Part shown: positions 7,767 through 18,095 of the stretch, in pieces
Layout of the letters: each line of letters opens with the position of its first letter
Numbering within the stretch: the first letter of the stretch is position 1
Translations under genes and position numbers: made by a program
Source: Actinomadura chibensis NBRC 106107
GTDB taxonomy: Bacteria > Actinomycetota > Actinomycetes > Streptosporangiales > Streptosporangiaceae
Assembly: GCF_001552135.1 (NCBI RefSeq)
Contig: NZ_BCQP01000007.1
Coordinates: 1-33,610, forward strand
Length of the DNA: 33,610 nucleotides
Direction: 5' to 3'
The notes under the pieces: generated by a model
Database searches by the model: none
Seen by the model: the letters and a program-made list of their open reading frames with translations, nothing else
Told to the model about the DNA's origin: nothing

Positions 7767-8480
7767 ATGAGCGGCGGGAGGACGGGCACGCGGCCGGAGC
7801 GCCACCACCAGCACCGCGACGTCACCGGCGGCTGGCTGCGTCCGGCGGTGTTCGGCGCGATGGACGGACTGGTCTCCAACTTCGCGCTGATCGCGGGCAT
7901 CGCGGGCGGGCAGGCGTCGGCGAAGGTCGTCCTGCTGGCGGGGCTCGCGGGCCTCGCCGCCGGGGCGTTCTCGATGGCGGCGGGGGAGTACATCTCGGTC
8001 GCGTCCCAGTCGGAGCTGGCGGAGGCGGAGATCGAGGTCGAGCGGCGCGAGCTCGCCCGGCATCCGGCGGCCGAGGAGCGGGAGCTCGCCGGGGTCTTCG
8101 AGTCGCGCGGCGTCGACCCGGAGACGGCGGCGGAGGTCGCGCGGCAGCTCTCCCGCGACCCGGACGAGGCGCTGCAGGTCCACACGCGGGAGGAGCTCGG
8201 CGTGACGCCGGGCGACCTGCCGTCCCCGCTGCTCGCGGCGGGCTCGTCGTTCCTGTCGTTCGCGGTCGGGGCGCTGCTGCCGGTGCTGCCGTACCTGCTC
8301 GGCGCGTCCAGCCTGTGGCCCGCGGCGGGGATCGCCGGGCTCGGCCTGTTCGTGGCGGGCGCCCTGGTGTCGAAGGTGACGACCCGGGCCTGGTGGTTCG
8401 GCGGGACGCGGCAGCTCCTGTTCGGCGGCGCCGCCGCGGCGATCACCTACGGCGTGGGCGCCCTCATCGGAACCGGCTGA
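7767..8480 (+). CDS. VIT1/CCC1-family (Fe/Mn-type) membrane transporter
   Basis: The 237-residue protein begins with RDVTGGWLRPAVFGAMDGLVSNFAL; this matches the VIT1/CCC1 pattern (FG..DGLVSNFALVAG). It has about two membrane segments, then a soluble acidic region (about 75-135, rich in Glu, including EAEIEVERRELAR and a REELGV end), then three more segments. In plant VIT1 the equivalent soluble domain binds metal with Glu and Met residues. The likely role is export of excess Fe2+ or Mn2+ from the cytosol, but the ion is inferred from the family. ATG 7767 is preceded by GGAGG only 2 nt upstream, tighter than usual; the next in-frame ATG (7860) would cut into helix 1. The gene follows lgt after 25 nt and is probably co-transcribed. 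Confidence 0.88.
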   Translation: MSGGRTGTRPERHHQHRDVTGGWLRPAVFGAMDGLVSNFALIAGIAGGQASAKVVLLAGLAGLAAGAFSMAAGEYISVASQSELAEAEIEVERRELARHPAAEERELAGVFESRGVDPETAAEVARQLSRDPDEALQVHTREELGVTPGDLPSPLLAAGSSFLSFAVGALLPVLPYLLGASSLWPAAGIAGLGLFVAGALVSKVTTRAWWFGGTRQLLFGGAAAAITYGVGALIGTG

Positions 8481-8549
8481 ACCCCGGGCCGGGGGCCTGG
8501 GGAAACTGGATGAAACGCCCTTTTGGCCACGCGGCGGCACCCGGGCCGC

Positions 8550-8555
8550 TAAGCT
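8550..8555 (+). promoter_or_regulatory. Putative -10 box for leaderless transcript of the 8563 gene
   Basis: TAAGCT ends 7 nt before the GTG at 8563. There is no ribosome binding site between them, which suggests a leaderless mRNA. Confidence 0.5.
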
Positions 8556-8562
8556 CCGGGAC

Positions 8563-9357
8563 GTGATCGAGGCTCGTGACACAGGCTCCCCCGAAGCCGG
8601 GCCGGACAGCCGCGGAAAGGACTTCTGGCCGGACGAGAAGCCCGGCCGCCGCCGCCCCGCCCCGAAGCTCCTGTACGGCGCGGCCGCCGCGCTGGTCGTG
8701 GTGATCGCCGCCGTGGCGGCCGCGGTCGTGCTGACCGGCGGCGGTGACGACGAGGCCGCCCCCCGGAAGGTGGTGCCGGTCGCCTACACGCCGGACTACA
8801 ACGGCGAGGGGTTCAAGGCGATCGCGAACCGGACCGCGGACGCCCGCGCGATCACCGAGGGCGAGGCGTTCGCCGCGAAGGACCTGAGGTCCGGCGCGTA
8901 CGTCTTCAAGCTCGCCGCCTCCGACCTGGCGTCGGACTGCAAGACCGCGACGTGGGGCGCCCGCCTGCAGGGCGACCTCGCGAAGCTGGGCTGCACGCAG
9001 GTCGTCCGGACCGCGTATGTGAGCGCCGACAAGAAGTACACGGGCCTGTTCATCGTGATCAACATGGCGAGCGAGGAGGGCGTCAAGCAGGTCCTGCGCG
9101 ACCTCGACCCGCAGACCGACGCGGGCTGGGTCCTGCCGCTGAAGATGCCGGACGTCCCCGCGTTCGGGGCCGGGTTCAGCGCCGCCTACGCCAAGACCTA
9201 CGGCCACTACGCGGTGATCACGGCGGTGGAGCGGACCGGCGGGAAGCGCCCCGACTCGCTGAACGAGATGATCGACGTCAGCCTCGTCATCGAGAACGCG
9301 GCCGACTTCCTGTACGGGCGGATGGACCTCGCCTCCACCGGAAGGCCGGGACAGTGA
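8563..9357 (+). CDS. Membrane-anchored exported protein, unrecognised family, paralogue A
   Basis: I do not recognise this 264-residue protein. It has a cytosolic N-terminus of ~35 residues, one membrane segment (about 36-58) and an exported domain of ~200 residues. The domain holds exactly two cysteines, Cys126 (in SDCKTATWGARLQ) and Cys144 (in LGCTQVVRTAYV). The gene immediately downstream encodes a clear paralogue sharing WGA, GCTQ..R..Y, AG.V.PL..P, FG.GF and GH.AV.T motifs with the same 18-residue Cys spacing. GTG 8563 is chosen because a -10 box sits 7 nt upstream. The two cysteines probably form a disulfide, consistent with the nearby VKOR/DsbA genes. Role unknown; sensor, protease-like fold or cell-wall function cannot be separated from sequence. 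Confidence 0.8.
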   Translation: MIEARDTGSPEAGPDSRGKDFWPDEKPGRRRPAPKLLYGAAAALVVVIAAVAAAVVLTGGGDDEAAPRKVVPVAYTPDYNGEGFKAIANRTADARAITEGEAFAAKDLRSGAYVFKLAASDLASDCKTATWGARLQGDLAKLGCTQVVRTAYVSADKKYTGLFIVINMASEEGVKQVLRDLDPQTDAGWVLPLKMPDVPAFGAGFSAAYAKTYGHYAVITAVERTGGKRPDSLNEMIDVSLVIENAADFLYGRMDLASTGRPGQ

Positions 9358-9410
9358 CCAGCGCGGCAGTGATGAGGGGGCGCGCGGGCGTGTCACCTCT
9401 CCCCGGGCAG

Positions 9411-9416
9411 TAGTCT
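9411..9416 (+). promoter_or_regulatory. Putative -10 box for leaderless transcript of the 9425 gene
   Basis: TAGTCT ends 8 nt before GTG 9425, with no ribosome binding site in between. Confidence 0.5.
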
Positions 9417-9424
9417 CCCCGGTC

Positions 9425-10546
9425 GTGGACCCCGATGAACCCCGCCGCGGCGGCGGCCCCCGGCGGACGCCGCCGGTGAGCCGCACGGGCCGCGGCCGCC
9501 CCGCCGCCCGCCGGACGGCCGGAGGCGGCCCGCGCCGGACCGGCGCGTCCCGCCGCCCGGCGCCGCGTCCCGCCCGTCCCGTCCCGCCACCGCGCCCGCC
9601 GTACGAGGACGAGGCGCGGTACACCGAACCGCGGTACGGCGAGCGGTACGGCGAAACGCCCTACGGCGCGCACGGCGAGGAACCGCCGCACGACGACGCC
9701 GTGGCGGCCGCTCCGCCGCGCGGCTCCGGCGGGAGGCCGAAGGGGCGCAAGCGGCGCGGCGCGAAACCGGCCGCCGCGCGTCGCCCGTCCGGGACGGGCG
9801 GCAAGGGCGGGTTCGGGCCGAGGCTGTACTTCGGCGCGGCGGCGGCGCTGGCCGCGCTCGTGCTGCTCGGCCTGGCCGCCGTCACGGTCCTGGACGGCGG
9901 CGGCGGCGCCGACGCCCGCGACACCGCCGCCGCGAAGATCGGGAAGCCCGCAGGGAACGGCCTGTCGCCCGACTCCTACTCCAGCTCGCCGTCGTCCGCC
10001 GCGTACGCGGGCATCGTGTCGCGCGGCGCCGATCCGAAGCCGCTGACGATCGAGGAGGCGTTCCCGGCCTCGGCCGCGACGCTGTCGGTCCCGGACGGCG
10101 ACGTCGAGGTGAAGCTGCGCGCCAAGCGGCTGGACGCCGACTGCGCCGCCGCCGCGTGGGGCGCGACCGTCGTCGAGACGCTCGGCAAGGGCGGCTGCAC
10201 GCAGGCGGCGCGCGGCGTCTACGCGGGCCCGAAGGGCGGCTACGGGCTGGCCGTCGCGGTGTTCAACCTGGCCGGGTCGGCGGACGCGGACCGGTTCGTC
10301 GAGACGCTGGAGCACACGATCGGCGCGGGGTTCGTCCGCCCGCTGGAGGCGCCCGCGCCGCTGGACGGGTTCGGGCGCGGCTTCGGCATGGCCCGCGGGC
10401 TCGCCATGGGCCACTTCGCCGTGGTCACGTGGGCGCAGCGGCTGGACGGCACGGGCGACGAGAAGGACACGACGCTGCTGTCCCTGCTGATCGAGGGGGG
10501 CAAGGCCCCGGCGGTGCTCGGCCGCGCCGCCCGCACCGCTCAGTAG
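9425..10546 (+). CDS. Membrane-anchored exported protein, unrecognised family, paralogue B
   Basis: This 373-residue protein is a paralogue of the preceding gene with a much longer cytosolic N-terminus. Residues 1-130 are Pro/Arg/Gly-rich and probably disordered; a Tyr-rich stretch holds Tyr60, 66, 71, 75 and 80. One membrane segment follows (about 134-156). The exported domain has Cys240 (LDADCAAAAWGATV) and Cys258 (GGCTQAARGVY), 18 residues apart as in paralogue A, then conserved AGFVRPLEAP, GFGRGFGMA and GHFAVVTWAQR. GTG 9425 is supported by a -10 box 8 nt upstream. No enzyme signature was seen. The stop codon lies inside a 13-nt tandem repeat. The divergent tails suggest different cytosolic partners for a shared external domain. 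Confidence 0.8.
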   Translation: MDPDEPRRGGGPRRTPPVSRTGRGRPAARRTAGGGPRRTGASRRPAPRPARPVPPPRPPYEDEARYTEPRYGERYGETPYGAHGEEPPHDDAVAAAPPRGSGGRPKGRKRRGAKPAAARRPSGTGGKGGFGPRLYFGAAAALAALVLLGLAAVTVLDGGGGADARDTAAAKIGKPAGNGLSPDSYSSSPSSAAYAGIVSRGADPKPLTIEEAFPASAATLSVPDGDVEVKLRAKRLDADCAAAAWGATVVETLGKGGCTQAARGVYAGPKGGYGLAVAVFNLAGSADADRFVETLEHTIGAGFVRPLEAPAPLDGFGRGFGMARGLAMGHFAVVTWAQRLDGTGDEKDTTLLSLLIEGGKAPAVLGRAARTAQ

Positions 10547-10576
10547 CACCGCTCGGTAGCACCGCTCGGTAGCACC
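10533..10576 (+). repeat. 13-nt tandem repeat across a stop codon
   Basis: GCACCGCTCAGTA (10533-10545) is followed by two copies of GCACCGCTCGGTA (10546-10558, 10559-10571) and a partial GCACC. The TAG stop of the upstream gene (10544-10546) lies at the junction of the first two units, so the array probably arose by slippage around the stop. Confidence 0.85.
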
Positions 10577-10869
10577 CCGCCCCGCCGGGCGTAAGGTTTC
10601 CGGCAAGTAACGTAAAGCGGGCCATAAACCTCGTGTCCCGGTGATGATTTTCACCGAGGTCAGGGCACTTCCTCCCGTGATCGGACGGCTAGCCTGGTCT
10701 AAACCATTGTGAGATGACCCGGGTTCATCTGTGCGCAGAAGTTTCGCGATCCGGTCAGGTCGGGCATGTTCTCGGCAGTGATGTAATGTCATCTCACCGC
10801 AGCAGGGCCAACGTCGTCCCGAGCCTGCACTGACACAGAAGCAGTGACACGACGACGACGGGAGGGTTG
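10547..10869 (+). promoter_or_regulatory. gltB upstream region (323 nt)
   Basis: No gene was found here. The region is less GC-rich than its surroundings and looks regulatory. It holds the end of the 13-nt repeat, a DasR-like operator (10695-10706), an inverted repeat AGATGA-N7-TCATCT (10712-10730), a small palindrome GATG-TAATGT-CATC (10780-10793) that includes a possible -10 TAATGT (10784-10789), and the gltB ribosome binding site GGAGGG (10861-10866). The -35 is unclear. Confidence 0.55.
10695..10706 (+). promoter_or_regulatory. DasR-like operator upstream of gltB
   Basis: TGGTCTAAACCA differs at one of 12 positions from TGGTCTAGACCA, the core of the dre site bound by the GntR-family regulator DasR in streptomycetes. 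It lies ~80 nt before the putative gltB -10 box. A second set of similar sites precedes pyk in this window. Confidence 0.45.
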
Positions 10870-13800
10870 ATGGCTGCTGCTGCCCTCACACCTGCTGCCC
10901 GCACTCCAGGCGCCCACGCTCCAGGCGCCCCGGCGGTGGACCGCGCGCGCCCCCAGGGCCTCTACGACCCCGCGAACGAGCACGACGCCTGCGGTGTCGG
11001 CATGGTCGCCGACATGCGCGGGCGCAAGAGCCACGACATCGTGCAGAAGGCCCTGACGGTCCTGAAGAACCTCGACCACCGCGGGGCGGTCGGCGCCGAG
11101 CCGGACGACGGCGACGGCGTCGGCATCCTCGTCCAGATCCCGGACGCCTTCTTCCGCGAGGTCTGCGACTTCGCGCTCCCCGACCCCGGCGCGTACGCGG
11201 CGGGCATCGCGTTCCTGCCGCGCGACGGCGACGAGCGCGCCGCCGTGACCGCGCGCGTCGCGGCGCTCTGCGCGGACGAGGGCCTCACCGTCCTCGGCTG
11301 GCGCGAGCTGCCGCACGACCCCGATTTCACCGGCCCCGCCGCGCGCCGCGTCATGCCGCACTTCGCGCAGCTGTTCGTCGCGCCGGCGGCGGGCGGCCCG
11401 CACGACGGCAAGACCGGACTGGAACTGGACCGTGCCGTGTTCTGCATGCGCGAGCGCGCCGAGCAGGACGTCGCCGTCTACTTCCCGAGCCTGTCCAGCC
11501 GGACGATCGTCTACAAGGGGATGCTGACGACCCCGCAGCTGGAGCCGTTCTTCCCCGACCTGTCCGACCGGCGGTTCAGCAGCGCGATCGCGCTCGTCCA
11601 CTCGCGGTTCTCGACCAACACGTTCCCGGCCTGGGAGCTCGCCCACCCGTACCGGTTCATCGCGCACAACGGCGAGATCAACACCGTGAAGGGCAACCGG
11701 AACTGGATGCGGGCCCGCGAGGCGCTGCTGAAGTCCGACCTGATCCCGGGCGACCTGTCCCGGATCTACCCGGTGATCGACATCGAGGCCAGCGACACCG
11801 CCTCGTTCGACGAGTGCCTGGAGCTGCTGCACCTCGGCGGCCGGTCGCTGCCGCACGCCGTGCTGATGATGATCCCGGAGGCGTGGGAGAACCACGCCGA
11901 GATGGACGCCGAGCGCCGCGCGTTCTACGAGTTCCACTCCACGCTCATGGAGGCGTGGGACGGCCCCGCGAGCGTCAGCTTCACCGACGGGACCGTCGTC
12001 GGCGCCGTCCTCGACCGGAACGGGCTGCGCCCCGGCCGGTACTGGGTGACCGCCGACGGCCTGGTCGTGCTCGCCAGCGAGGCGGGCGTGCTCGACATCC
12101 CGGCGGCGGAGGTCGTCCGGAAGGGGCGGCTGCAGCCGGGCAAGATCTTCCTGGTGGACACGGCCGCCGGGCGGATCGTCGAGGACGACGAGGTCAAGGC
12201 CGAGCTGGCCGCCGAGCACCCGTACCGGGAGTGGCTGCACGAGGGCCTCGTCCGGTTCGAGGAGCTGCCGAACCGCGAGCGGGAGATCCCGACCCACGAG
12301 ACGCTGGTCCGGCGGCAGCAGACGTTCGGGTACACGCTCGAAGAGCAGCGGATCATCCTGTCGCCGATGGCGAGGACGGGCGCGGAGCCGATCGGGTCGA
12401 TGGGCACCGACACCCCGATCGCGATCCTGTCGGAGCGGCCGCGGCTGCTGTTCGACTACTTCAAGCAACTGTTCGCGCAGGTCACGAACCCGCCGCTGGA
12501 CGCGATCCGCGAGGAGCTCGTCACCTCGCTGCAGTCCACGCTCGGACCCGAGGGCAACCTCCTGGAGCCGGGCCCCGACTCGTGCCGCCGTCTCGTGCTG
12601 CCCACCCCGATCCTGGACAACGACGAGCTCTCCAAGATCATCCACATCGACGACGAGGGGTCGCTGCCGCACCTGCACGCGCACGTCGTCCACGGCCTGT
12701 ACGAGGTCGCGGGCGGGGGAGCGGCGCTGGAGGCGCGGCTCGCGGAGATCAACGCCGAGGTGAGCCGGGCCATCGACGGCGGCGCGCGGATCATCGTCCT
12801 GTCCGACCGGGGCGCGGACGCGGCGCGGGCCGCGATCCCGTCGCTGCTGCTGACCGGGTCCGTGCACCACCACCTGATCCGGGAGAAGACCCGGACGCGG
12901 GTCGGGCTCGTGATCGAGACCGGCGAGGCCCGCGAGTGCCACCACATGGCGCTGCTCATCGGGTACGGCGCGTCCGCGATCAACCCCTACCTCGCGATCG
13001 AGACCGTCGAGGACCTCGTCCGCGGCGGCGTGATCGAGGGCGTGGACGCGCCGGCGGCCGTGCGCAACCTCGTCAAGGCGTACGGCAAGGGCGTCCTGAA
13101 GATCATGTCGAAGATGGGCGTGTCGACGGTCGCGTCCTACACCGGCGCGCAGATCTTCGAGGCGATCGGCCTCGGCGCGGAGGTCGTGGACCGCTGCTTC
13201 ACCGGCACCACGTCCCGGCTCGGCGGCGTCGGCTTCGACGTGCTGGCCCGCGAGGTCGCCGGCCGGCACGCGCACGCCTACCCGCCCGGCGGCAACGACC
13301 TCGCCCACCGGACCCTCCAGGTCGGGGGCGAGTACCAGTGGCGCCGCGAGGGCGAGCCGCACCTGTTCGACCCGGAGACGGTGTTCAAGCTCCAGCACGC
13401 CACCCGCACCCGCCGCTACGAGATCTTCAAGGAGTACACGGCGCGGGTCGACTCGCAGGCCGAGCGGCTGATGACGCTGCGCGGGCTGTTCCGGCTCCGC
13501 GAGGGCGAGCGGGAGCCCGTCCCGATCGACGAGGTCGAGCCGGTGTCGGAGATCGTCAAGCGGTTCTCCACCGGCGCGATGTCCTACGGCTCCATCTCCG
13601 CCGAGGCGCACGAGACCCTCGCGATCGCGATGAACCGGCTCGGCGGCAAGTCCAACACCGGCGAGGGCGGCGAGGACCCGATCCGCTTCGCCCCGGACCC
13701 GAACGGCGACCTGCGGCGCAGCGCGATCAAGCAGGTGGCGTCCGGGCGGTTCGGCGTGACGTCGGAGTACCTCACGAACTCCGACGACATCCAGATCAAG

Positions 13801-15471
13801 ATGGCGCAGGGCGCGAAGCCCGGCGAGGGCGGCCAGCTGCCCGGCCACAAGGTGTACCCGTGGATCGCCAAGACCCGCCACTCCACGCCCGGCGTCGGCC
13901 TCATCTCGCCGCCGCCGCACCACGACATCTACTCGATCGAGGACCTCGCGCAGCTCATCCACGACCTGAAGAACGCGAACCCGGCGGCGCGCGTGCACGT
14001 CAAGCTCGTCGCCGAGGTCGGCGTCGGGACGGTCGCGGCCGGGGTGTCCAAGGCGCACGCCGACGTCGTGCTGATCTCCGGCCACGACGGCGGGACCGGC
14101 GCGTCCCCGCTGACGTCGCTGAAGCACGCGGGCGCGCCGTGGGAGCTGGGGCTCGCCGAGACGCAGCAGACGCTGCTGCTCAACGGGCTGCGGGACCGGA
14201 TCGTCGTGCAGACCGACGGGCAGATGAAGACCGGCCGGGACGTCGTCGTCGCCGCGCTGCTCGGCGCGGAGGAGTACGGCTTCGCGACCGCGCCGCTCGT
14301 CGTGTCGGGCTGCGTGATGATGCGGGTCTGCCACCTCGACACCTGCCCGGTCGGCGTCGCCACGCAGAACCCGGTGCTGCGGCAGCGGTTCGCCGGGAAG
14401 CCCGAGTTCGTCGTGAACTTCTTCGAGTTCGTCGCCGAGGAGGTCCGCGAGCACCTCGCGGCCCTCGGGTTCCGGTCGCTGGACGAGGCGATCGGCCACG
14501 TCGAGATGATCGACGCGCGGCGGGCCGTCGAGCACTGGAAGGCCGCCGGGCTCGACCTCGCGCCGGTCCTGCACCGGCCGGACGTCCCGGACGGCGCGGC
14601 GCTGCGCCGCACCACCGTCCAGGACCACGGGCTGGAGAAGGCCCTCGACAACACGCTCATCCAGCTCTGCGAGGGCGCGATCGCCTACGGCGACGCGGTC
14701 ACGCTGGAGCTGCCGATCCGCAACGTCAACCGGACGGTCGGCACCATGCTCGGCCACGAGATCACGAAGCGGCACGGCGGGAACGGCCTGCCGGACGACA
14801 CCATCGACGTGACCTTCACCGGCTCGGCCGGGAACTCGTTCGGCGCGTTCGTCCCCCGCGGGATCACGCTGCGGCTGGTCGGCGACGCCAACGACTACGT
14901 CGGCAAGGGCCTGTCCGGCGGGCGGCTGACGCTGCGTCCCCCGGCCGACGCCGGGTTCGCCGCCGAGGAGCAGATCATCGGCGGCAACGTGATCCTGTAC
15001 GGGGCCACGTCCGGCGAGCTGTTCGCGCGGGGCGTCGTGGGCGAGCGGTTCTGCGTCCGCAACTCCGGCGCGACCGCCGTCGTGGAGGGCGTCGGCGACC
15101 ACGCATGCGAGTACATGACCGGCGGCCGCGCCGTCATCCTCGGCCGGACCGGGCGCAACCTCGCGGCCGGGATGTCCGGCGGCATCGCCTACGTCCTGGA
15201 CCTCGTGCCCGAGCGGGTCAACGGCGAGATGGTGGACCTGGAGCCGCTCGACGACACCGACCTGGACTTCGTCCGGACGCTCGTCGGCCGGCACCTCGCC
15301 GAGACCGGCTCGGCGGTCGCCCGCCGCCTGCTGGACGACTGGGACGCCGCCGCGGCCCGCTTCACCAAGATCATGCCGCGGGACTACCGGCGCGTCCTCG
15401 ACGCCATGGCGCGGGCCGAGGCCGAGGGACGCGACGTCGACGAGGCCGTCATGGCCGCCGCGCAGAGCTGA
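10870..15471 (+). CDS. gltB: Glutamate synthase large subunit
   Basis: GltB hydrolyses glutamine, channels ammonia and reductively aminates 2-oxoglutarate, giving two glutamates. The 1533-residue length is normal. Residues 1-40 are an Ala/Pro-rich propeptide; Cys41 ([11 protein letters not shown]) would be the N-terminal nucleophile of the class II glutamine amidotransferase domain after cleavage. The central and FMN-binding domains follow, with [19 protein letters not shown] and [20 protein letters not shown]. The 3Fe-4S cysteines are Cys1148, Cys1154 and Cys1159 ([16 protein letters not shown]). The C-terminus is the beta-helix domain ([15 protein letters not shown]). ATG 10870 has GGAGGG 3 nt upstream; the TTG at 10867 is an alternative. 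gltD follows after 18 nt. Confidence 0.98.
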   Translation: MAAAALTPAARTPGAHAPGAPAVDRARPQGLYDPANEHDACGVGMVADMRGRKSHDIVQKALTVLKNLDHRGAVGAEPDDGDGVGILVQIPDAFFREVCDFALPDPGAYAAGIAFLPRDGDERAAVTARVAALCADEGLTVLGWRELPHDPDFTGPAARRVMPHFAQLFVAPAAGGPHDGKTGLELDRAVFCMRERAEQDVAVYFPSLSSRTIVYKGMLTTPQLEPFFPDLSDRRFSSAIALVHSRFSTNTFPAWELAHPYRFIAHNGEINTVKGNRNWMRAREALLKSDLIPGDLSRIYPVIDIEASDTASFDECLELLHLGGRSLPHAVLMMIPEAWENHAEMDAERRAFYEFHSTLMEAWDGPASVSFTDGTVVGAVLDRNGLRPGRYWVTADGLVVLASEAGVLDIPAAEVVRKGRLQPGKIFLVDTAAGRIVEDDEVKAELAAEHPYREWLHEGLVRFEELPNREREIPTHETLVRRQQTFGYTLEEQRIILSPMARTGAEPIGSMGTDTPIAILSERPRLLFDYFKQLFAQVTNPPLDAIREELVTSLQSTLGPEGNLLEPGPDSCRRLVLPTPILDNDELSKIIHIDDEGSLPHLHAHVVHGLYEVAGGGAALEARLAEINAEVSRAIDGGARIIVLSDRGADAARAAIPSLLLTGSVHHHLIREKTRTRVGLVIETGEARECHHMALLIGYGASAINPYLAIETVEDLVRGGVIEGVDAPAAVRNLVKAYGKGVLKIMSKMGVSTVASYTGAQIFEAIGLGAEVVDRCFTGTTSRLGGVGFDVLAREVAGRHAHAYPPGGNDLAHRTLQVGGEYQWRREGEPHLFDPETVFKLQHATRTRRYEIFKEYTARVDSQAERLMTLRGLFRLREGEREPVPIDEVEPVSEIVKRFSTGAMSYGSISAEAHETLAIAMNRLGGKSNTGEGGEDPIRFAPDPNGDLRRSAIKQVASGRFGVTSEYLTNSDDIQIKMAQGAKPGEGGQLPGHKVYPWIAKTRHSTPGVGLISPPPHHDIYSIEDLAQLIHDLKNANPAARVHVKLVAEVGVGTVAAGVSKAHADVVLISGHDGGTGASPLTSLKHAGAPWELGLAETQQTLLLNGLRDRIVVQTDGQMKTGRDVVVAALLGAEEYGFATAPLVVSGCVMMRVCHLDTCPVGVATQNPVLRQRFAGKPEFVVNFFEFVAEEVREHLAALGFRSLDEAIGHVEMIDARRAVEHWKAAGLDLAPVLHRPDVPDGAALRRTTVQDHGLEKALDNTLIQLCEGAIAYGDAVTLELPIRNVNRTVGTMLGHEITKRHGGNGLPDDTIDVTFTGSAGNSFGAFVPRGITLRLVGDANDYVGKGLSGGRLTLRPPADAGFAAEEQIIGGNVILYGATSGELFARGVVGERFCVRNSGATAVVEGVGDHACEYMTGGRAVILGRTGRNLAAGMSGGIAYVLDLVPERVNGEMVDLEPLDDTDLDFVRTLVGRHLAETGSAVARRLLDDWDAAAARFTKIMPRDYRRVLDAMARAEAEGRDVDEAVMAAAQS

Positions 15472-15489
15472 GAGGGGGGCTTCCCGAAC

Positions 15490-16950
<1,461 letters not shown>

Positions 16951-16951
16951 C

Positions 16952-16971
16952 CCAGGGGGGCGACCCCCTGG
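16952..16971. repeat. First hairpin after gltD
   Basis: CCAGGGGG pairs with CCCCCTGG across a GCGA loop, immediately after the gltD stop. It may be part of a palindromic intergenic repeat or contribute to termination. Confidence 0.6.
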
Positions 16972-16985
16972 AACCCCCGTTGGTC

Positions 16986-17036
16986 GCGAGGGGCCGTTTC
17001 CCGAGTCGCGTTCGCTCTCGGGAAACGGCCCCTCGC
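16986..17036 (+). terminator. 20-bp perfect hairpin after gltD
   Basis: Positions 16986-17005 pair perfectly with 17017-17036 around an 11-nt loop. The stem is long and there is no U-tract, so it may be a terminator of the actinobacterial type or a repeated palindrome. Confidence 0.6.
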
Positions 17037-17045
17037 TCCTCGGGC

Positions 17046-17083
17046 CGTGCGGCCGGAGGGCGTGGCCGCCCTCCGGCCGCACG
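17046..17083. repeat. Palindromic repeat element, copy 1
   Basis: A 17-bp perfect stem (17046-17062 with 17067-17083) has the 4-nt loop TGGC. The same stem with the complementary loop GCCA occurs at the end of the window (33580 onward), so copy 2 is this element in the opposite orientation. The spread of copies suggests a REP-like element. Confidence 0.75.
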
Positions 17084-17149
17084 ACCCGTGACCCCGGGCT
17101 GAGGCCCTGGTCGGTTCTCTTGTCGTCGTCGTGTGTCAGCATCGGGGGG

Positions 17150-17548
17150 ATGGACACCGAGGTTTTGCGGCGGATGCGGGTGGCGCGGGACGCCATGGAC
17201 CGCGACTGGGGCGAGCCCTTGGACGTGGCCGCCGTCGCCGCTCGTGCGGGCTACTCGCCGTACCACTTCGTCCGGCTCTTCGGCGAGGTGTACGGGGAGA
17301 CGCCCGGACGGTACCTCGCGCGGCGGCGCATCGAGCGCGCCCAGGACCTGCTGCGCACCGCGAACCTCACCGTCACCGAGATCTGCGTGCTGGTCGGCTT
17401 CACGAGCCTCGGCACGTTCTGCACGCGGTTCAAGCGGCAGGTCGGCATGACGCCCACCGAGTTCCGCAGGCGGGCCCGCACCGGTGGCGCGTCCGCCGTC
17501 CCGGGCTGCTTCGTGCTGCTCTGGGCGGGCGGCTTCAACAAGGAGTGA
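17150..17548 (+). CDS. Small AraC-family regulator (DNA-binding domain only)
   Basis: The 132-residue protein consists almost wholly of the double helix-turn-helix of the AraC family: LDVAAVAARAGYSPYHFVRLF, then RRRIERAQDLL and LTVTEICVLVGFTSLGTF, ending in GMTPTEFRRRAR. It has no effector domain, only a short hydrophobic tail (PGCFVLLWAGG). ATG 17150 directly follows GGGGGG, and a weak CAGCAT -10-like hexamer ends 7 nt upstream, so it may be leaderless. A VOC protein gene follows 88 nt later behind an inverted repeat and a -10 box; such regulator/VOC pairs are common in actinomycetes, and the regulator probably controls that gene. Ligand unknown. Confidence 0.92.
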   Translation: MDTEVLRRMRVARDAMDRDWGEPLDVAAVAARAGYSPYHFVRLFGEVYGETPGRYLARRRIERAQDLLRTANLTVTEICVLVGFTSLGTFCTRFKRQVGMTPTEFRRRARTGGASAVPGCFVLLWAGGFNKE

Positions 17549-17597
17549 GCGCTTCGCAATTATCGAGAAGCGCGCAGGTCGGGGGGCCTTCTAGCGT
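17549..17597 (+). promoter_or_regulatory. Putative operator and promoter of the VOC gene
   Basis: GCGCTTC (17549-17555) and GAAGCGC (17567-17573) form an inverted repeat around an AT-rich centre (AATTATCGA), unusual in this GC-rich DNA. A possible -10 box TAGCGT (17592-17597) follows. The layout fits activation by the AraC-type protein encoded immediately upstream. Confidence 0.45.
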
Positions 17598-17636
17598 GGC
17601 ACTCGATCCGACGACGTCCGCCTGGGAGGCGCTGAA

Positions 17637-18089
17637 ATGATCACGAGACTGGGGCTGGCCACCGTGTGGGTCCTCGACCAGGACTCCGCCATCGAGTTCT
17701 TCACCGGGAAGCTCGGCCTGGAGCTGCGCGACGACATGACGTTCGGCGAGGGCGGCATGCGCTGGGTCACCGTCGGCGCGAAGGACCAGCCGGACCTGAG
17801 CCTCGCGCTCATGGTGCCCGGCCCGCCGACCATGGACCCCGAGTCCGCGGAGCGGATGCGGGCGCTCATCGCGAAGGGCGTCCTCGGCGCCGGGGCGTTC
17901 AACACCGACGACTGCCAGGCCGAGTACGAGCGGCTGTCCGCGGCGGGCGTCGAGTTCGTCCAGAAGCCGGAGAAGCGGCCCTACGGCGTCGAGGCCCTGT
18001 TCCGCGACGACTCGGGCTGCTGGTACAGCCTTACGCAGCCGTTCGCCGAGCTGGACGAGAGCCTCGGCTGGGACCACTGCGCGACCTGA
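17637..18089 (+). CDS. VOC-superfamily (glyoxalase/bleomycin resistance-like) protein
   Basis: The 150-residue protein has the beta-alpha-beta-beta-beta VOC layout: LGLATVWVLDQDSAIEFFTGKLGLELRDD at the N-terminus and GVEFVQKPEKRPYGVEALFRDDSGCWYSLTQ at the C-terminus. The C-terminal Glu (in VEALFRDDSG) is at the usual metal-ligand site; other ligands are not certain. Members of this group include dioxygenases, isomerases and antibiotic-binding proteins, so no substrate is assigned. ATG 17637 has GGGAGG 7 nt upstream. It is probably regulated by the adjacent AraC-type protein. The gene ends 6 nt from the convergent decarboxylase gene. Confidence 0.9.
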   Translation: MITRLGLATVWVLDQDSAIEFFTGKLGLELRDDMTFGEGGMRWVTVGAKDQPDLSLALMVPGPPTMDPESAERMRALIAKGVLGAGAFNTDDCQAEYERLSAAGVEFVQKPEKRPYGVEALFRDDSGCWYSLTQPFAELDESLGWDHCAT

Positions 18090-18095
18090 CCGCCC

